A stretch of DNA of 64,000 nt from Peptacetobacter hiranonis (GCF_008151785.1 NZ_CP036523.1:1972019-2036018); one strand, 5' to 3'. Shown: positions 45,683-55,491, counted from the first letter of the stretch. A program made the numbers and translations. The notes: generated from the letters alone by a model not told the origin.

Positions 45683-47371
45683 TTAGTCTTCTTTTTTTCT
45701 TCTTAGCGCTCCAAAAGCTGCAGCTGATGCTACAAATGTTCCTGTTGCTCCTGCTATTGATGATGCATCACCTGTTTTAGGAGATTTCTGTGTAGGTTTT
45801 GATCCACTTGAACTACTTGATGATGAACTAGATCCTGTTCCACTTGGTTTACTTACATTTACACCATTGCTTCTTAAAGAATCTGCTATCTTAACAAGTT
45901 TTTTATAGTTTGTTACTTGTTTTCTTTCATCCTGATTTAAGTCATTGAACATTTTTATAGCTTCATTTACCGCTTTTATATTAGATGTTGTCTTATCATA
46001 TGTTAATTTATCTATAGCAGTAACTACTTTTTTAACCTTTTCTCTATTTATATTTATTGTTTTAGTTACTTTTATTCTACCATCATTTTTGTAGTTTACA
46101 GTTCCTTTAGATTTTATAAATTCTGCTATTACCTTATCTAATTCCCCGTAATTTTTTTCAATACTTGATCCAGATATTGAGCTATAATCTGTAGACATAT
46201 AATCATTCATAGCAACTAGATACTGTTTTGATTCATCAAGCTTTTTACCTTTTACTTTAATATCTGTTATTCTACTACCAGCTTTTTTATTTACATCTAT
46301 TGTGTATGTAAGATTTCCAAAGTGTAGGAATGTAGAGTTAGCTTCTGGATATATCTCAGCTCCGACTTCTATAGCATCTTTTATCTGTTTTCCAGTTAAC
46401 TTTTTAGTTATAACTGTATTTCCAAATATTACAGATTCTACTATATTTCCATAAGTTATATCGCCTTTTGGTATTGATTTTAATATAGTTCCTGCATTAG
46501 TCATAGCTATTTCTGCACCTGTTTTGCTAAGTAATGCATCATTTATTAAATTTGCAAAGTTACTTTCTTCTTTACCTATTGTATAGTAATCTCCAACTAA
46601 TTCAGTAGAAGTTTTTCCTAGTACATCTTCATTGTTGAAACTTACTTCGTCTTTGTTCTCATCCTTATTTTCTTCTTTATCTTGTTCTGGTTTCTGATTT
46701 GAGTTATTTTTATCTTCTTCTTTTCTGTTTTCAGTTTTAGATTCTTCTTTTTCTGAAGATGATACAGTTGTTGCTGTTTTTAAAGATATTAATTCATTAG
46801 ACGAATTTTTCTGTCTGTAAGTTATTTCAACTTTTACTTTTCTAGAAGTGTCTTTTTTTGCATCCTCTTTAGCTCCTTCTTTTGAAGGATTTTCTTTAGA
46901 TGTAGATTCTCTTTTTACATCTTCTTTTTTAGTTTCAGTTGAATCAGCTTTTTTAGACTCATTTGATTTGCCATTAGTTTCATTTGATTTGCTTATTTTT
47001 TTAGATACGTCATTAGCACTAAATACATCTACATTCTCACCATTTATGTAGATAAATGCCTCTGCACCGCTCTTAATTAGATTTGTCATATCAGATTTTA
47101 AATTAGTAGATTTATTTGAATCAACAACCGCTATGTCTATTCCATCTACTACTTCACAAAGTTTGCCGTCTTTTATTTCCTTTTGATTTGTTTTTCCGTT
47201 GATTAATATATCTAAATAGTCCTTAGAATCTTTTCTTTCGTACACAACTACTAGTTTTTTAGATTCATTGTTGCTATTATTAGATATTTCTTTTGCAAAT
47301 ACTGTATTTCCTTGTATTACTATAGATAATACCATCGCCGTACTTATTATTCTTTTATATGCTTTTCTCAT
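45683..47371 (-). CDS. sortase-anchored surface protein with 5'-nucleotidase C-terminal domain
   Basis: 562 residues. A signal peptide (IISTAMVLSIVIQGNTVFA) begins it. Residues about 115-250 are low-complexity, rich in Lys, Glu, Ser and Asn. Residues about 250-425 match the 5'-nucleotidase C-terminal domain (FANLINDALLSKTGAEIAMTNAG, then SVIFGNTVITKKLTGKQIKDAIE). The catalytic metallophosphatase domain that normally comes first is absent. A serine-rich linker precedes SPKTG at 530-534, a hydrophobic span and RRKKED: a sorting signal of the (S/P)PxTG type known for clostridial SrtB. It would be attached to the wall; what it binds is unknown. Confidence 0.85.
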   Translation of the reverse strand: MRKAYKRIISTAMVLSIVIQGNTVFAKEISNNSNNESKKLVVVYERKDSKDYLDILINGKTNQKEIKDGKLCEVVDGIDIAVVDSNKSTNLKSDMTNLIKSGAEAFIYINGENVDVFSANDVSKKISKSNETNGKSNESKKADSTETKKEDVKRESTSKENPSKEGAKEDAKKDTSRKVKVEITYRQKNSSNELISLKTATTVSSSEKEESKTENRKEEDKNNSNQKPEQDKEENKDENKDEVSFNNEDVLGKTSTELVGDYYTIGKEESNFANLINDALLSKTGAEIAMTNAGTILKSIPKGDITYGNIVESVIFGNTVITKKLTGKQIKDAIEVGAEIYPEANSTFLHFGNLTYTIDVNKKAGSRITDIKVKGKKLDESKQYLVAMNDYMSTDYSSISGSSIEKNYGELDKVIAEFIKSKGTVNYKNDGRIKVTKTININREKVKKVVTAIDKLTYDKTTSNIKAVNEAIKMFNDLNQDERKQVTNYKKLVKIADSLRSNGVNVSKPSGTGSSSSSSSSSGSKPTQKSPKTGDASSIAGATGTFVASAAAFGALRRKKED

Positions 47372-47652
47372 TTTTCTCCCCCCTTATCTAGAAATTAGGT
47401 GTTTATGTAGTCACAATCAATTTTTATTTTTAAGAAAAAATCTTTTTCCTACTTTTATTATAGCAAAAATATATTCATTTTAATCATATTGATGTTACAA
47501 TTATTATATTATATATTTCAGATTTTATAATTACAAATAAGTTACAATTTTAACTTTAATAAGATTTTTTTATCATTTTTTTAATATAATCTAATTAAGT
47601 ATCTATAATTTTAAATTTTATTATATTAAATTTACTATTTTAGGAGGAATAT

Positions 47653-48567
47653 ATGGTTAATTTAACTCTTTTAGGATGTGGTGGAAATGTTCCACTACCA
47701 AATAGATTTTTATCTTCTCTTTTTATGAATTTTAATGGAAGAAAAATTTTAGTAGATTGTGGAGAGGGCACACAAGTATCTATGAAAATGAAGGGTTGTG
47801 GTTTTAAAGATATAGATTTAATCTGCATAACACATACTCATGGTGATCATATAATAGGTCTTATAGGATTGCTTTCTACTATGGGAAATAGTGAAAGAAA
47901 GAAACCTGTAACAATTATTGGTCCTGTAGGGATAAAAGAAGCTATGGATGCTATACAAGTTCTTATCACACTACCATATAAATTGAATATAATTGAAAAT
48001 CCAGAAGGTATATTCTCACTTGTAGATCCTATATTATCAGATTTATCTATAGAAACAATAGAATTAGAACATTCAACTGAATGTATAGGATATAATTTTT
48101 ATTTTGCAAGACACCCAAAATTTAATGTTGAAAAAGCTAAACAAAACAATGTTCCTAGAAAATACTGGAATATGCTACAAAAAGGAATGACTATTATGGA
48201 TGAGGATGTAAATTATACACCTGATATGGTTCTTGGCGATGATAGAAAAGGTATAAAAATTTCTATGATTACAGATACTAGACCATTAGATACTATTCCT
48301 GAGTTTATTTATGATGCAGATTTATTTATATGTGAGGCTATGTATGGAGATGAAATGGATATTTCAAAAGCTATTAAAAACAAGCATATGCTATTTAGAG
48401 AGGCTGCTTCACTTGCTGTAAGGGGAAATGCTAAACAACTTCTTTTAACTCATTTTAGCCCTTCTATAGAAGACCCAAATGTATTCGAAAATAATGCAAA
48501 ATCTGTATTTGAAAACACAATAATAGGATACGATCGTTTCAGTACTCAAATAAAATATCCTGAATAA
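47653..48567 (+). CDS. rnz: ribonuclease Z
   Basis: 304-residue MBL-fold nuclease of the tRNase Z group. The zinc motif is THTHGDHIIGL (His61, His63, Asp65, His66); LLGCGGNVPLPNR starts the fold; the later ligands are in ITDTRP and LTHFSPS. It trims tRNA 3' ends. TAGGAGG lies before ATG. Shared bidirectional terminator with the yhbY gene downstream. Confidence 0.88.
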   Translation: MVNLTLLGCGGNVPLPNRFLSSLFMNFNGRKILVDCGEGTQVSMKMKGCGFKDIDLICITHTHGDHIIGLIGLLSTMGNSERKKPVTIIGPVGIKEAMDAIQVLITLPYKLNIIENPEGIFSLVDPILSDLSIETIELEHSTECIGYNFYFARHPKFNVEKAKQNNVPRKYWNMLQKGMTIMDEDVNYTPDMVLGDDRKGIKISMITDTRPLDTIPEFIYDADLFICEAMYGDEMDISKAIKNKHMLFREAASLAVRGNAKQLLLTHFSPSIEDPNVFENNAKSVFENTIIGYDRFSTQIKYPE

Positions 48568-48607
48568 AAAATAAGGCTGTTGCAATTTTTGCAACAGCCA
48601 TTTTTTT
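48566..48607. terminator. bidirectional terminator between rnz and yhbY
   Basis: GGCTGTTGCA pairs perfectly with TGCAACAGCC around a five-base loop, flanked by A-run and T-run; the yhbY stop codon overlaps its edge. Confidence 0.9.
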
Positions 48608-48962
48608 ATTGTACTGATCTTTTTGTTACTCTTTTTTTACCGTTATCTTTTTTAGCTTTTGCTGGAGCCTGTCCTGGGAATAATATTTTAGGCTGTTCAT
48701 TATTTTTTCTGTATATAGTGAACTTAAATCCTATAGCCTGAACAAATTCAGCTCTTAATTCTTCACATATTGCATTTGCTGTTTCTTTAGCATCTAATCC
48801 AGCATTTTCTAATATAGTTATTTTAACTAGTTCTCTTGCTCTTAACTGGTTGTCTAATTCATCTAAGAATGCTCCAGTTACACCTTCTTTACCTATCTGT
48901 GCTGTAGGTTTTAAAGTATTTGCAAGTGATCTAAGATAAGCTCTCTGTTTACCTTTTAGCAT
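48606..48962 (-). CDS. yhbY: YhbY-type ribosome-assembly RNA-binding protein
   Basis: 118 residues. KQRAYLRSLANTLKPTAQIGKEGVT and ELVKITILENAGLDAKETANAI are the CRM-domain signature with the GxxG-like loop. It associates with pre-50S ribosomes. A basic tail (KAKKDNGKKRVTKRSVQ) makes it about 20 residues longer than usual. Located 48 bases downstream of obgE. Confidence 0.92.
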   Translation of the reverse strand: MLKGKQRAYLRSLANTLKPTAQIGKEGVTGAFLDELDNQLRARELVKITILENAGLDAKETANAICEELRAEFVQAIGFKFTIYRKNNEQPKILFPGQAPAKAKKDNGKKRVTKRSVQ

Positions 48963-49010
48963 GTCTTTTCTCCTCTATTTTTATAATTTAATCTTTTTAA
49001 AATTTATATT

Positions 49011-50294
49011 TTAGTTATAGAATTCGAATTCTAATTCGTAAATTCTTACTAAATCTCCGTCATCTATACCCATTTCTCTTAATCTGTCGAATACTCCCTG
49101 GCTTTCCATAGCATTCTGGAAGTACTGAAGTGATTCCATATCGTCGAAGTTTACAGAGTACATTATTCTTCTAAGTGCTTTACCAGTTACTTCAAATACT
49201 CCATCTTCTCCAAGTTCTATGTGTAGACCTTCTTCTTCGTTATTTGCATCAAGTTCTGGTCTATATATTTCATTTTCTGATACTAATTCTATTTCTTCTG
49301 CTTCAGCAAGTAACTGAGTTACATATTTTATAACGTCATCTACACCATCTCTAGTTGCAGCTGACATTTTGAATACTTTGTATCCTCTTGATTCTATCTC
49401 TGCTTTGAAGTTTTCATATATAGAATCATCGAAAAGTATATCAGCTTTGTTAGCTACTACTACCTGAGGTCTTGTAGCTAATCTTTCATTGTATAGTTTT
49501 AATTCTTCATTTATTTTTTCAAAATCATCTATTGGATCTCTACCTTCTAATCCAGATATATCTACTATATGTATTAATACTTTTGTTCTTTCTACATGTC
49601 TTAAGAATTCGTGTCCTAATCCGATACCTTCAGATGCACCCTCTATTATACCTGGTATATCTGCAAGTACAAAACTTTCACCAAATCCTGTTTGAACAAC
49701 ACCTAGATTTGGAGTTAGTGTTGTAAAGTGGTAGTTAGCTATCTTTGGTTTAGCTTTTGTTACTACTGATAAGAATGTTGATTTACCAACATTAGGGAAT
49801 CCTAGTAGACCAACGTCTGCTATCATTTTTAATTCTAGTATTACCCATCTTTCTTCACCATCAGTACCTGATTTCGCAAATGCAGGTGCCTGTCTTACAG
49901 CATTGGCAAAGTTCATATTACCTTTACCACCGTATCCACCTTTAGCTATTACCGCTCTATCACCCTCGTGTTTTAAGTCAGCTATTACAAGTCCTGTAGC
50001 TTCATCTCTTACTATTGTCCCCTGAGGAACTTTTAATACAAGGTCTTCACCATTTTTACCAGCTCTTCTTTTTTTAGAGCCGTCTCCACCATTTTCTCCA
50101 TTGTATTTTTTCTTATATTTAAAATCCATTAGTGTTCTAAGTCCAGTATCAACTTCAAATATTATACTAGCACCTCTACCACCATCTCCACCGTCTGGTC
50201 CTCCAGCTGGAACATATTTTTCTCTTCTAAAAGATACTGCCCCATTTCCACCATTTCCGGCTTTAACAAATATTCTGGCTTTATCTATAAACAT
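49011..50294 (-). CDS. obgE: GTPase ObgE
   Basis: 427 residues. The glycine-rich Obg domain (KAGNGGNGAVSFRREKYVP) covers about 1-157, the G domain follows with GFPNVGKST, DIPGIIEGA and NKAD, and the C-terminal OCT domain (residues about 345-427) is present as in Firmicutes. It works in 50S maturation and stress control. Lies downstream of rpmA, the standard order. Confidence 0.96.
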   Translation of the reverse strand: MFIDKARIFVKAGNGGNGAVSFRREKYVPAGGPDGGDGGRGASIIFEVDTGLRTLMDFKYKKKYNGENGGDGSKKRRAGKNGEDLVLKVPQGTIVRDEATGLVIADLKHEGDRAVIAKGGYGGKGNMNFANAVRQAPAFAKSGTDGEERWVILELKMIADVGLLGFPNVGKSTFLSVVTKAKPKIANYHFTTLTPNLGVVQTGFGESFVLADIPGIIEGASEGIGLGHEFLRHVERTKVLIHIVDISGLEGRDPIDDFEKINEELKLYNERLATRPQVVVANKADILFDDSIYENFKAEIESRGYKVFKMSAATRDGVDDVIKYVTQLLAEAEEIELVSENEIYRPELDANNEEEGLHIELGEDGVFEVTGKALRRIMYSVNFDDMESLQYFQNAMESQGVFDRLREMGIDDGDLVRIYELEFEFYN

Positions 50295-50391
50295 ATCTTT
50301 TCACCTTCTTTTCTTTTGATATTTATATTTATTCCGTTCACTCTAATTTATATTAATTTATATAATCCGTACAATTTTATTTGAATATTAT

Positions 50392-50418
50392 AAAAGGAGT
50401 GTTTTATACACTCCTTTT
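50392..50418 (-). terminator. terminator of the rplU-prp-rpmA operon
   Basis: AAAAGGAGTG pairs with CACTCCTTTT around a short loop, 24 bases after the rpmA stop; the following T-run on the minus strand is short. Confidence 0.75.
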
Positions 50419-50441
50419 CATTCTTAGCTGTAGTCCTGTAA

Positions 50442-50732
50442 TTATTCAGCTATTGAAACTGGGTATACAGAAACTTTTTTTCTTTTTTTGTCTTTTCTTT
50501 CGAATTTAACAGTTCCGTCTATTAATGCGAATAAAGTGTCATCTCCACCTTTACCAACATTGTTTCCTGGATGTATTTTAGTTCCTCTCTGTCTAACTAA
50601 TATACTTCCTGAAGTAACTAACTGTCCATCGAATCTTTTAACACCTAATCTTTTAGAAACAGAATCTCTACCATTCTTTGAAGACCCTACCCCTTTTTTA
50701 GATGCTAATAACTGTAAGTTCATCTTTAACAT
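50442..50732 (-). CDS. rpmA: 50S ribosomal protein L27 precursor
   Basis: 96 residues. The amino end [10 protein letters not shown] precedes [14 protein letters not shown], the start of mature L27. In Firmicutes this short extension is cut off by the protease Prp, whose gene is adjacent; the expected cut is after Ala10. The motif here is LQLLA instead of the common LQFFA. L27 lies near the peptidyl transferase centre. Confidence 0.97.
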   Translation of the reverse strand: MLKMNLQLLASKKGVGSSKNGRDSVSKRLGVKRFDGQLVTSGSILVRQRGTKIHPGNNVGKGGDDTLFALIDGTVKFERKDKKRKKVSVYPVSIAE

Positions 50733-50746
50733 TTGGAAGTCACCCC

Positions 50747-51064
50747 CTATTTTTTAAGAATTTTTATATTTTTTGGGTATTCCCGTTTGATTTCTTGAAT
50801 CGCTAGTTGAAAGTGCTGTAATAGAAGTTGAGCTTTTTCTATACAATCATCTTTGACTATACAAGAAATATTTCCTTCTTCTGCCTCAACGCTTTCGAAC
50901 TCGACCTTCTGTAAAACATCTAGAGAATTAATTGTCGCTATTGCATGAGTTGTAACAGCTGCACAAACTATATCTCTTCCGTACTCCGCGTATTCAGCAT
51001 GTCCTTTTACAGAAAATCCTTTTAATTGGAAATCGTCATTGTAAAAATATTTAACTTTAATCAT
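50747..51064 (-). CDS. prp: ribosomal processing cysteine protease Prp
   Basis: 105 residues. The catalytic His22 (GHAEYAEYG) and Cys34 (DIVCAAVTT) sit at the same positions as in Staphylococcus Prp. It removes the leader of L27, encoded 14 bases downstream, and lies between rplU and rpmA in the invariant Firmicute order. Confidence 0.95.
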   Translation of the reverse strand: MIKVKYFYNDDFQLKGFSVKGHAEYAEYGRDIVCAAVTTHAIATINSLDVLQKVEFESVEAEEGNISCIVKDDCIEKAQLLLQHFQLAIQEIKREYPKNIKILKK

Positions 51065-51069
51065 GATAA

Positions 51070-51381
51070 TTAAGCGTTTATTTTTTCAACTACTATTTTA
51101 GTGTATGGCTGACGATGTCCCTGTTTTCTTCTGTAGTCTTTTTTAGCTTTGTATTTGAATACAACAACTTTTTTAGCTTTTCCCTGTTCTAAAACTTTAG
51201 CCTGAACAGATGCTCCTTCAACTACTGGGCTTCCTAATACTAATTCACCGTCTTTTGAGCAAGCTAATACATCGTTTAAAGTAACTACGTCACCAGCATT
51301 AGCTTCTAATTTTTCAACGAATAGTACGTCACCTTCTGAAACTTTATACTGTTTTCCACCAGTTTTTACTATAGCGTACAT
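51070..51381 (-). CDS. rplU: 50S ribosomal protein L21
   Basis: 103 residues: [18 protein letters not shown] at the start and [26 protein letters not shown] toward the end are the L21 signatures. It binds 23S rRNA. The first gene of the L21-Prp-L27 operon, behind a structured leader and a consensus promoter. Confidence 0.97.
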   Translation of the reverse strand: MYAIVKTGGKQYKVSEGDVLFVEKLEANAGDVVTLNDVLACSKDGELVLGSPVVEGASVQAKVLEQGKAKKVVVFKYKAKKDYRRKQGHRQPYTKIVVEKINA

Positions 51382-51383
51382 AA

Positions 51384-51458
51384 ATACACCTCCTCGGTCA
51401 CAAACTCGCCATTAAAGGTACCCACTGGGTTTTCAACCTTTTCTGAGCGGCATTACAG
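51384..51458 (-). ncRNA. L21 leader RNA
   Basis: On the minus strand the leader contains AATGCCGCTCAG, GGTTGAAAACCC, AGTGGGTACC and TTAATGGCGAGTTTGTGACCG directly before GAGGAGGTG and the rplU start, the arrangement known as the L21 leader in Firmicutes, a probable autoregulatory binding site for L21. Confidence 0.82.
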
Positions 51459-51464
51459 TTATTT

Positions 51465-51493
51465 ATTATACGTTATGTAAAGCCAAGTGTCAA
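51465..51493 (-). promoter_or_regulatory. consensus promoter of the L21 operon
   Basis: On the minus strand TTGACA (51488-51493) and TATAAT (51465-51470) are exactly 17 bases apart, a full match to the vegetative promoter consensus. Confidence 0.9.
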
Positions 51494-51532
51494 CTTATTT
51501 TTGCATATTTTTTGTATAAATTTTATATTTTT

Positions 51533-52942
51533 TTATTTCACAATTTCTACTGCAAAATCTTTTACATCAGTACTTTCTGCTATCTCTATTTCAACTCTAT
51601 ATTTTAGACCTATCTTTTTAATTATATTCATATAATTGTTTATTATATTTGGCTTTATGCTTGGATTAAATACCAACTTAACTTTTTTATAGACTGTATT
51701 TCTACTTATATTCATAATTTTTTTCTCTATTAAATCAAGAATAGAATTTATAGATAAATCACCGTATTTAGATCCACATCTTTTACAATCTGAAAAGAAA
51801 TAATCTTCTAAAGGTTCTTTTTCCCTTCTTCTTGATATTTCAACTAAACCTAGAGATGTCATTCCCTTAACTTCATTTTTTCTTTTATCTTTTTTAAATT
51901 CTTCTTTCATTATATTGAGTAATTTTTTCTTTGAACTGCTTACAATCTGATCATCTATAAAATCTACAATAATTATTCCAGCTATATCTCTTACAATTAT
52001 TTGGTTTACTATTTCTCTTGCAGCCTCTTCATTGATTTTCATAGCTGTATTGGCAAGCTTTGCTCCACCGGTAAACTTACCACTATTTACATCTATAACT
52101 GTAAGAGCTTCTGTTTTTTCAATTATTAGATATCCTCCACTTTTTAGCCAAACTTTTTTTGATAAGTACCTATTTAACTGTGCTTCTACACCATATACAT
52201 TAAATACATCTACATTTTTGTCCAACTTTAATACATCAAGATATTTTCTGTCTATTTCCTTTAATATCTCTCTAAGATCGTTGTATTTGTTTTCATCATT
52301 TGTAATTATGGTTTCTATTTCATCTGATATATTATCTCTTACGTATTTTATAGCTGTGTCAGATGCAGTGTATAAAAGTTTAGGACCTTTTCCTCTTTTA
52401 AACTCTTTTTCTACATTTGCATATAGTGATTTTAATTCTTTTATATCATTTTTAAAATCTTCCATGCTGCATCCTTGTGCTTCTGTCCTGATTATATATC
52501 CAGTTTCATTTTTACAATTTGTGTAGAATAATCTCTTTAATCTAAGCCTTTCTTTTTCGTCGACAATTTTGTTTGACATAGTAACTCTAGTATTACTTGG
52601 AATGTACACTAAATATCTACCCGAAAAACTTATTTCTTGAGATATTTTAGCACCTTTTGTTCCAATTTCATCTTTTATTACCTGTACTAAAACATCATCT
52701 CCTGTTTTTAAACTACTTTCATTATCTAATTTAAGATATGCATTTTTTTCTTTTCCTATATCGACAAAGCAAGCATTCATACCAGGAAGCACCTTTTGTA
52801 CTACCCCTCTATAAATATTGGATACTATACTTTTTTCGATTGTATTATCTATGTATATTTCCTCAAGCTTTCCATCATTTAGAATAGCTGTCTTTTGTGA
52901 AGATTCTAGTGATTCTATTATTATTTTCTTCAATAATATCAC
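51533..52942 (-). CDS. rng: ribonuclease E/G family protein
   Basis: 469 residues. An S1 domain (SIVSNIYRGVVQKVLPGMNACFVDIG) is followed by the RNase H-like/DNase I-like core: EKTEALTVIDVNSGKFTGG and IVRDIAGIIIVDFIDD, with the metal-binding aspartates, and the zinc-link cysteines in DCKRCGSKYG. It has the RNase G-like compact form without the degradosome tail. It processes rRNA and decays mRNA. It is immediately after the DUF2344 gene (nine bases) and before the L21 operon, as in other clostridia. Confidence 0.92.
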   Translation of the reverse strand: MILLKKIIIESLESSQKTAILNDGKLEEIYIDNTIEKSIVSNIYRGVVQKVLPGMNACFVDIGKEKNAYLKLDNESSLKTGDDVLVQVIKDEIGTKGAKISQEISFSGRYLVYIPSNTRVTMSNKIVDEKERLRLKRLFYTNCKNETGYIIRTEAQGCSMEDFKNDIKELKSLYANVEKEFKRGKGPKLLYTASDTAIKYVRDNISDEIETIITNDENKYNDLREILKEIDRKYLDVLKLDKNVDVFNVYGVEAQLNRYLSKKVWLKSGGYLIIEKTEALTVIDVNSGKFTGGAKLANTAMKINEEAAREIVNQIIVRDIAGIIIVDFIDDQIVSSSKKKLLNIMKEEFKKDKRKNEVKGMTSLGLVEISRRREKEPLEDYFFSDCKRCGSKYGDLSINSILDLIEKKIMNISRNTVYKKVKLVFNPSIKPNIINNYMNIIKKIGLKYRVEIEIAESTDVKDFAVEIVK

Positions 52943-52951
52943 CTTCTCATC

Positions 52952-53647
52952 TTATAGAGGAGTTACTAACTCACCATCTTCAACATAGTATAAATCTCTT
53001 CTTAATATATCCACATCTAATGGATCTAACTCTATTCCAAATAGAGAAAGTATCTGTGGTATAAATAAGTTTGTATTTAAGTTCTGGATTGAACCTGTTG
53101 CTATTACAGCATTTAAAGTTAGAGAATTGTCTTCTAAATCTAAAACATCAAAAGTTTTTATAAGAGGTCTTATATCAACTTCTACTAGTTTACCTTTTTT
53201 ATTCTTTTTAGTTATTATTATTTCATCTTTTCCCATAAAATCTAGTACTTTAGATTTTACAAATTCTTTAGAAAGTTTTCTTTCTAGAGGTATAGTGAAT
53301 AGATATTCTCCCCATTCTATTACTGATGATAACGCTGGAACAGTCTTATCTATTTCTTTACATTTTACAAATTCTAGCCCAACTGGTAATTCTGGCGCTA
53401 TTTTTTCTAAGAATTCTTTTTCTGTTAAATCATCCTCTACTTCTATATCTACATATTCTCCCTGACTTTCTGTACCTAGAGCTAATGCATTACCATAACT
53501 CATTTTAGGATGAGGGTTGAATCCTTGTGAGTAGCATAACTGTATTTCAGCTCTTCTGAAAGCTCTCTGAAGTGTTCTCTGTAAATCTAGATGAGATATG
53601 TATATCATATCCCCTTCTTTTTTAAATTTTACTCTCATTATTTTCAT
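52952..53647 (-). CDS. DUF2344 (TIGR03936) radical SAM-associated protein
   Basis: 231 residues. MRVKFKKEGDMIYISHLDLQRTLQRAFRRAEIQLCYSQGFNPHPKMSYG is the family's amino end (shown in parts: ISHLDLQRTLQRAFRR, then GFNPHPKMSYGNALALG). It always accompanies the radical SAM protein encoded just upstream and in some bacteria is fused to it. Start ATG 53647 overlaps that gene's stop by one base (TAATG). Function unknown, perhaps RNA modification. Confidence 0.9.
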   Translation of the reverse strand: MKIMRVKFKKEGDMIYISHLDLQRTLQRAFRRAEIQLCYSQGFNPHPKMSYGNALALGTESQGEYVDIEVEDDLTEKEFLEKIAPELPVGLEFVKCKEIDKTVPALSSVIEWGEYLFTIPLERKLSKEFVKSKVLDFMGKDEIIITKKNKKGKLVEVDIRPLIKTFDVLDLEDNSLTLNAVIATGSIQNLNTNLFIPQILSLFGIELDPLDVDILRRDLYYVEDGELVTPL

Positions 53648-55491
53648 TAGCAAAGTCCCCTTCCTATATCGTGTACATTTATTCCACAACCGTTACATCC
53701 TTTTCTACAGTCTGGTGTTATTTCTTCGTTTAATGCTTTTTTAGCTTCTCTTATTAGGAATTTTTTGCTTACTCCTACATCTATATGGTCCCAAGGGAAT
53801 ACTTCATCTAATTCTCTAGTTCTGTGTGCGTAGAATGATATATCTAATCCACATTCTTCCATAGCTTGCTTCCATATTTCTAAATCAAAGTGCTCATCCC
53901 AACCATCAAATTTAGCTCCTAATTCGTGTGCTCTTAGAAGTACTTTACCTAATCTTCTATCTCCTCTTGCAAATACAGCTTCCATTAAACTTGTATCTGA
54001 ATCGTGGTAATTGTAAGTTATATTTCTATTTTTAAGTTTTCTAACTAAGTGTCTCTGTTTTTCTACTACACTAGATTTCATATCCTGTGGATTCCACTGG
54101 AATGGTGTGAATGGTTTAGGTACAAATGTAGATGTACTAACTGTTACATTGAATTTTCCTTTAAATTTTCCATTGTGAACATCTTTGTATATATCTACAA
54201 CTTCATAAGCTAAGTCAGATATTCCATCTAAATCATCATAAGTTTCTGTTGGAAGTCCTATCATAAAGTATAATTTTATGTTGTTCCATCCCATTTCAAA
54301 TGCCTGTCTTGAAGCTCTAGTTAAATCTTCTTCTGTTATACCTTTGTTTATAACGTCTCTTAATCTCTGAGATCCTGCTTCTGGTGCGAATGTTAGACCA
54401 CTTTTTCTAACTTTCTGTATTTTGTTAGCTATTTCCATAGAGAAGTTGTCTAATCTTAAAGATGGTAGTGATATACCAACATTTTTGCTTGCATATTCTT
54501 CAACTAGGTAATCTGTTAATTCCGCTAACTGGCTGTAGTCACTTGTACTTAGAGATACTAGTGATATTTCATCGTATCCAGTTGTTTTTATAAGTTTTTC
54601 TAGTATTTCTTTTAATCTCGCAAAGTTCTTTTCTCTTATAGGTCTGTATATCATACCAGCCTGACAGAAACGACATCCTCTTGTACATCCTCTGAATATT
54701 TCAAGTACTATTCTGTCGTGTACTGTATCTATATAAGGAACTATGAATCTTTCTGGGTATTCAACCTTATTCATATCTCTTATTATTCTTTTTCTTGGAT
54801 GTGGGTTTGCACATTCTCTGTTTGGTGTTACGCTTTTTACTGTCTGGTCTTCGTTGTATTCTACATCATAGAATGAAGGTACATATACTCCTTCTATTTT
54901 AGCTATTCTTTCTAAGAATTTTTCTCTAGGTTCTCCACTTTTTTTCCAAGCTTTATATTCGTTTATTACTTCTATATTCATCTCTTCACCTTCACCAAGA
55001 AGCGCTGCATCGATGAAATCTGTCATAGGTTCACTGTTGTAAGCGCAAGAACCCCCAACAAGTACAAATGGATCTCCTTCTTTTCTATCTTCTTTTAAAA
55101 GGGGTATCCCTGCTAAATCTAACATATTAAGTATATTTGTATAGCAAAGTTCGTACTGTAGAGTGAATGCCACTATGTCAAAGTGTCTTATAGATTCTCT
55201 TGACTCTAATCCAAATAGTGGTATGTTGTTTTCTCTCATTTTTTCTTCCATATCAACCTGTGGAGCATATACTCTTTCACAGAATACTCCTTCTTCCTTG
55301 TTGATTACATCATATAGTATATGACTTCCAAGGTGACTCATTCCAACTTCATAAAGGTCTGGGAAACAATGTGCATATCTTACAAGCTCTGGATTGCTTG
55401 TGTCTTTGTGTACAGCATTTATTTCGTTTCCAAGATATCTAGCTGGTTTTTCAACTTTTTTCAAAATTCTTTTTAGATCTACTTTTTCCAT
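53647..55491 (-). CDS. TIGR03960 family B12-binding-type radical SAM protein
   Basis: 614 residues. An amino-terminal B12-like region (about 20-220, including VGMSHLGSHILYDVIN) precedes the radical SAM barrel with EIFRGCTRGCRFCQAGMIYRP, a CxxxCxxC cluster. GLTFAPEAGSQRLRDVINKGITEEDL is diagnostic of this group. The C terminus holds CRKGCNGCG, a second cysteine cluster. Substrate unknown; the steady neighbours (DUF2344, rng, ribosomal proteins) suggest RNA or ribosome modification. Confidence 0.9.
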   Translation of the reverse strand: MEKVDLKRILKKVEKPARYLGNEINAVHKDTSNPELVRYAHCFPDLYEVGMSHLGSHILYDVINKEEGVFCERVYAPQVDMEEKMRENNIPLFGLESRESIRHFDIVAFTLQYELCYTNILNMLDLAGIPLLKEDRKEGDPFVLVGGSCAYNSEPMTDFIDAALLGEGEEMNIEVINEYKAWKKSGEPREKFLERIAKIEGVYVPSFYDVEYNEDQTVKSVTPNRECANPHPRKRIIRDMNKVEYPERFIVPYIDTVHDRIVLEIFRGCTRGCRFCQAGMIYRPIREKNFARLKEILEKLIKTTGYDEISLVSLSTSDYSQLAELTDYLVEEYASKNVGISLPSLRLDNFSMEIANKIQKVRKSGLTFAPEAGSQRLRDVINKGITEEDLTRASRQAFEMGWNNIKLYFMIGLPTETYDDLDGISDLAYEVVDIYKDVHNGKFKGKFNVTVSTSTFVPKPFTPFQWNPQDMKSSVVEKQRHLVRKLKNRNITYNYHDSDTSLMEAVFARGDRRLGKVLLRAHELGAKFDGWDEHFDLEIWKQAMEECGLDISFYAHRTRELDEVFPWDHIDVGVSKKFLIREAKKALNEEITPDCRKGCNGCGINVHDIGRGLC

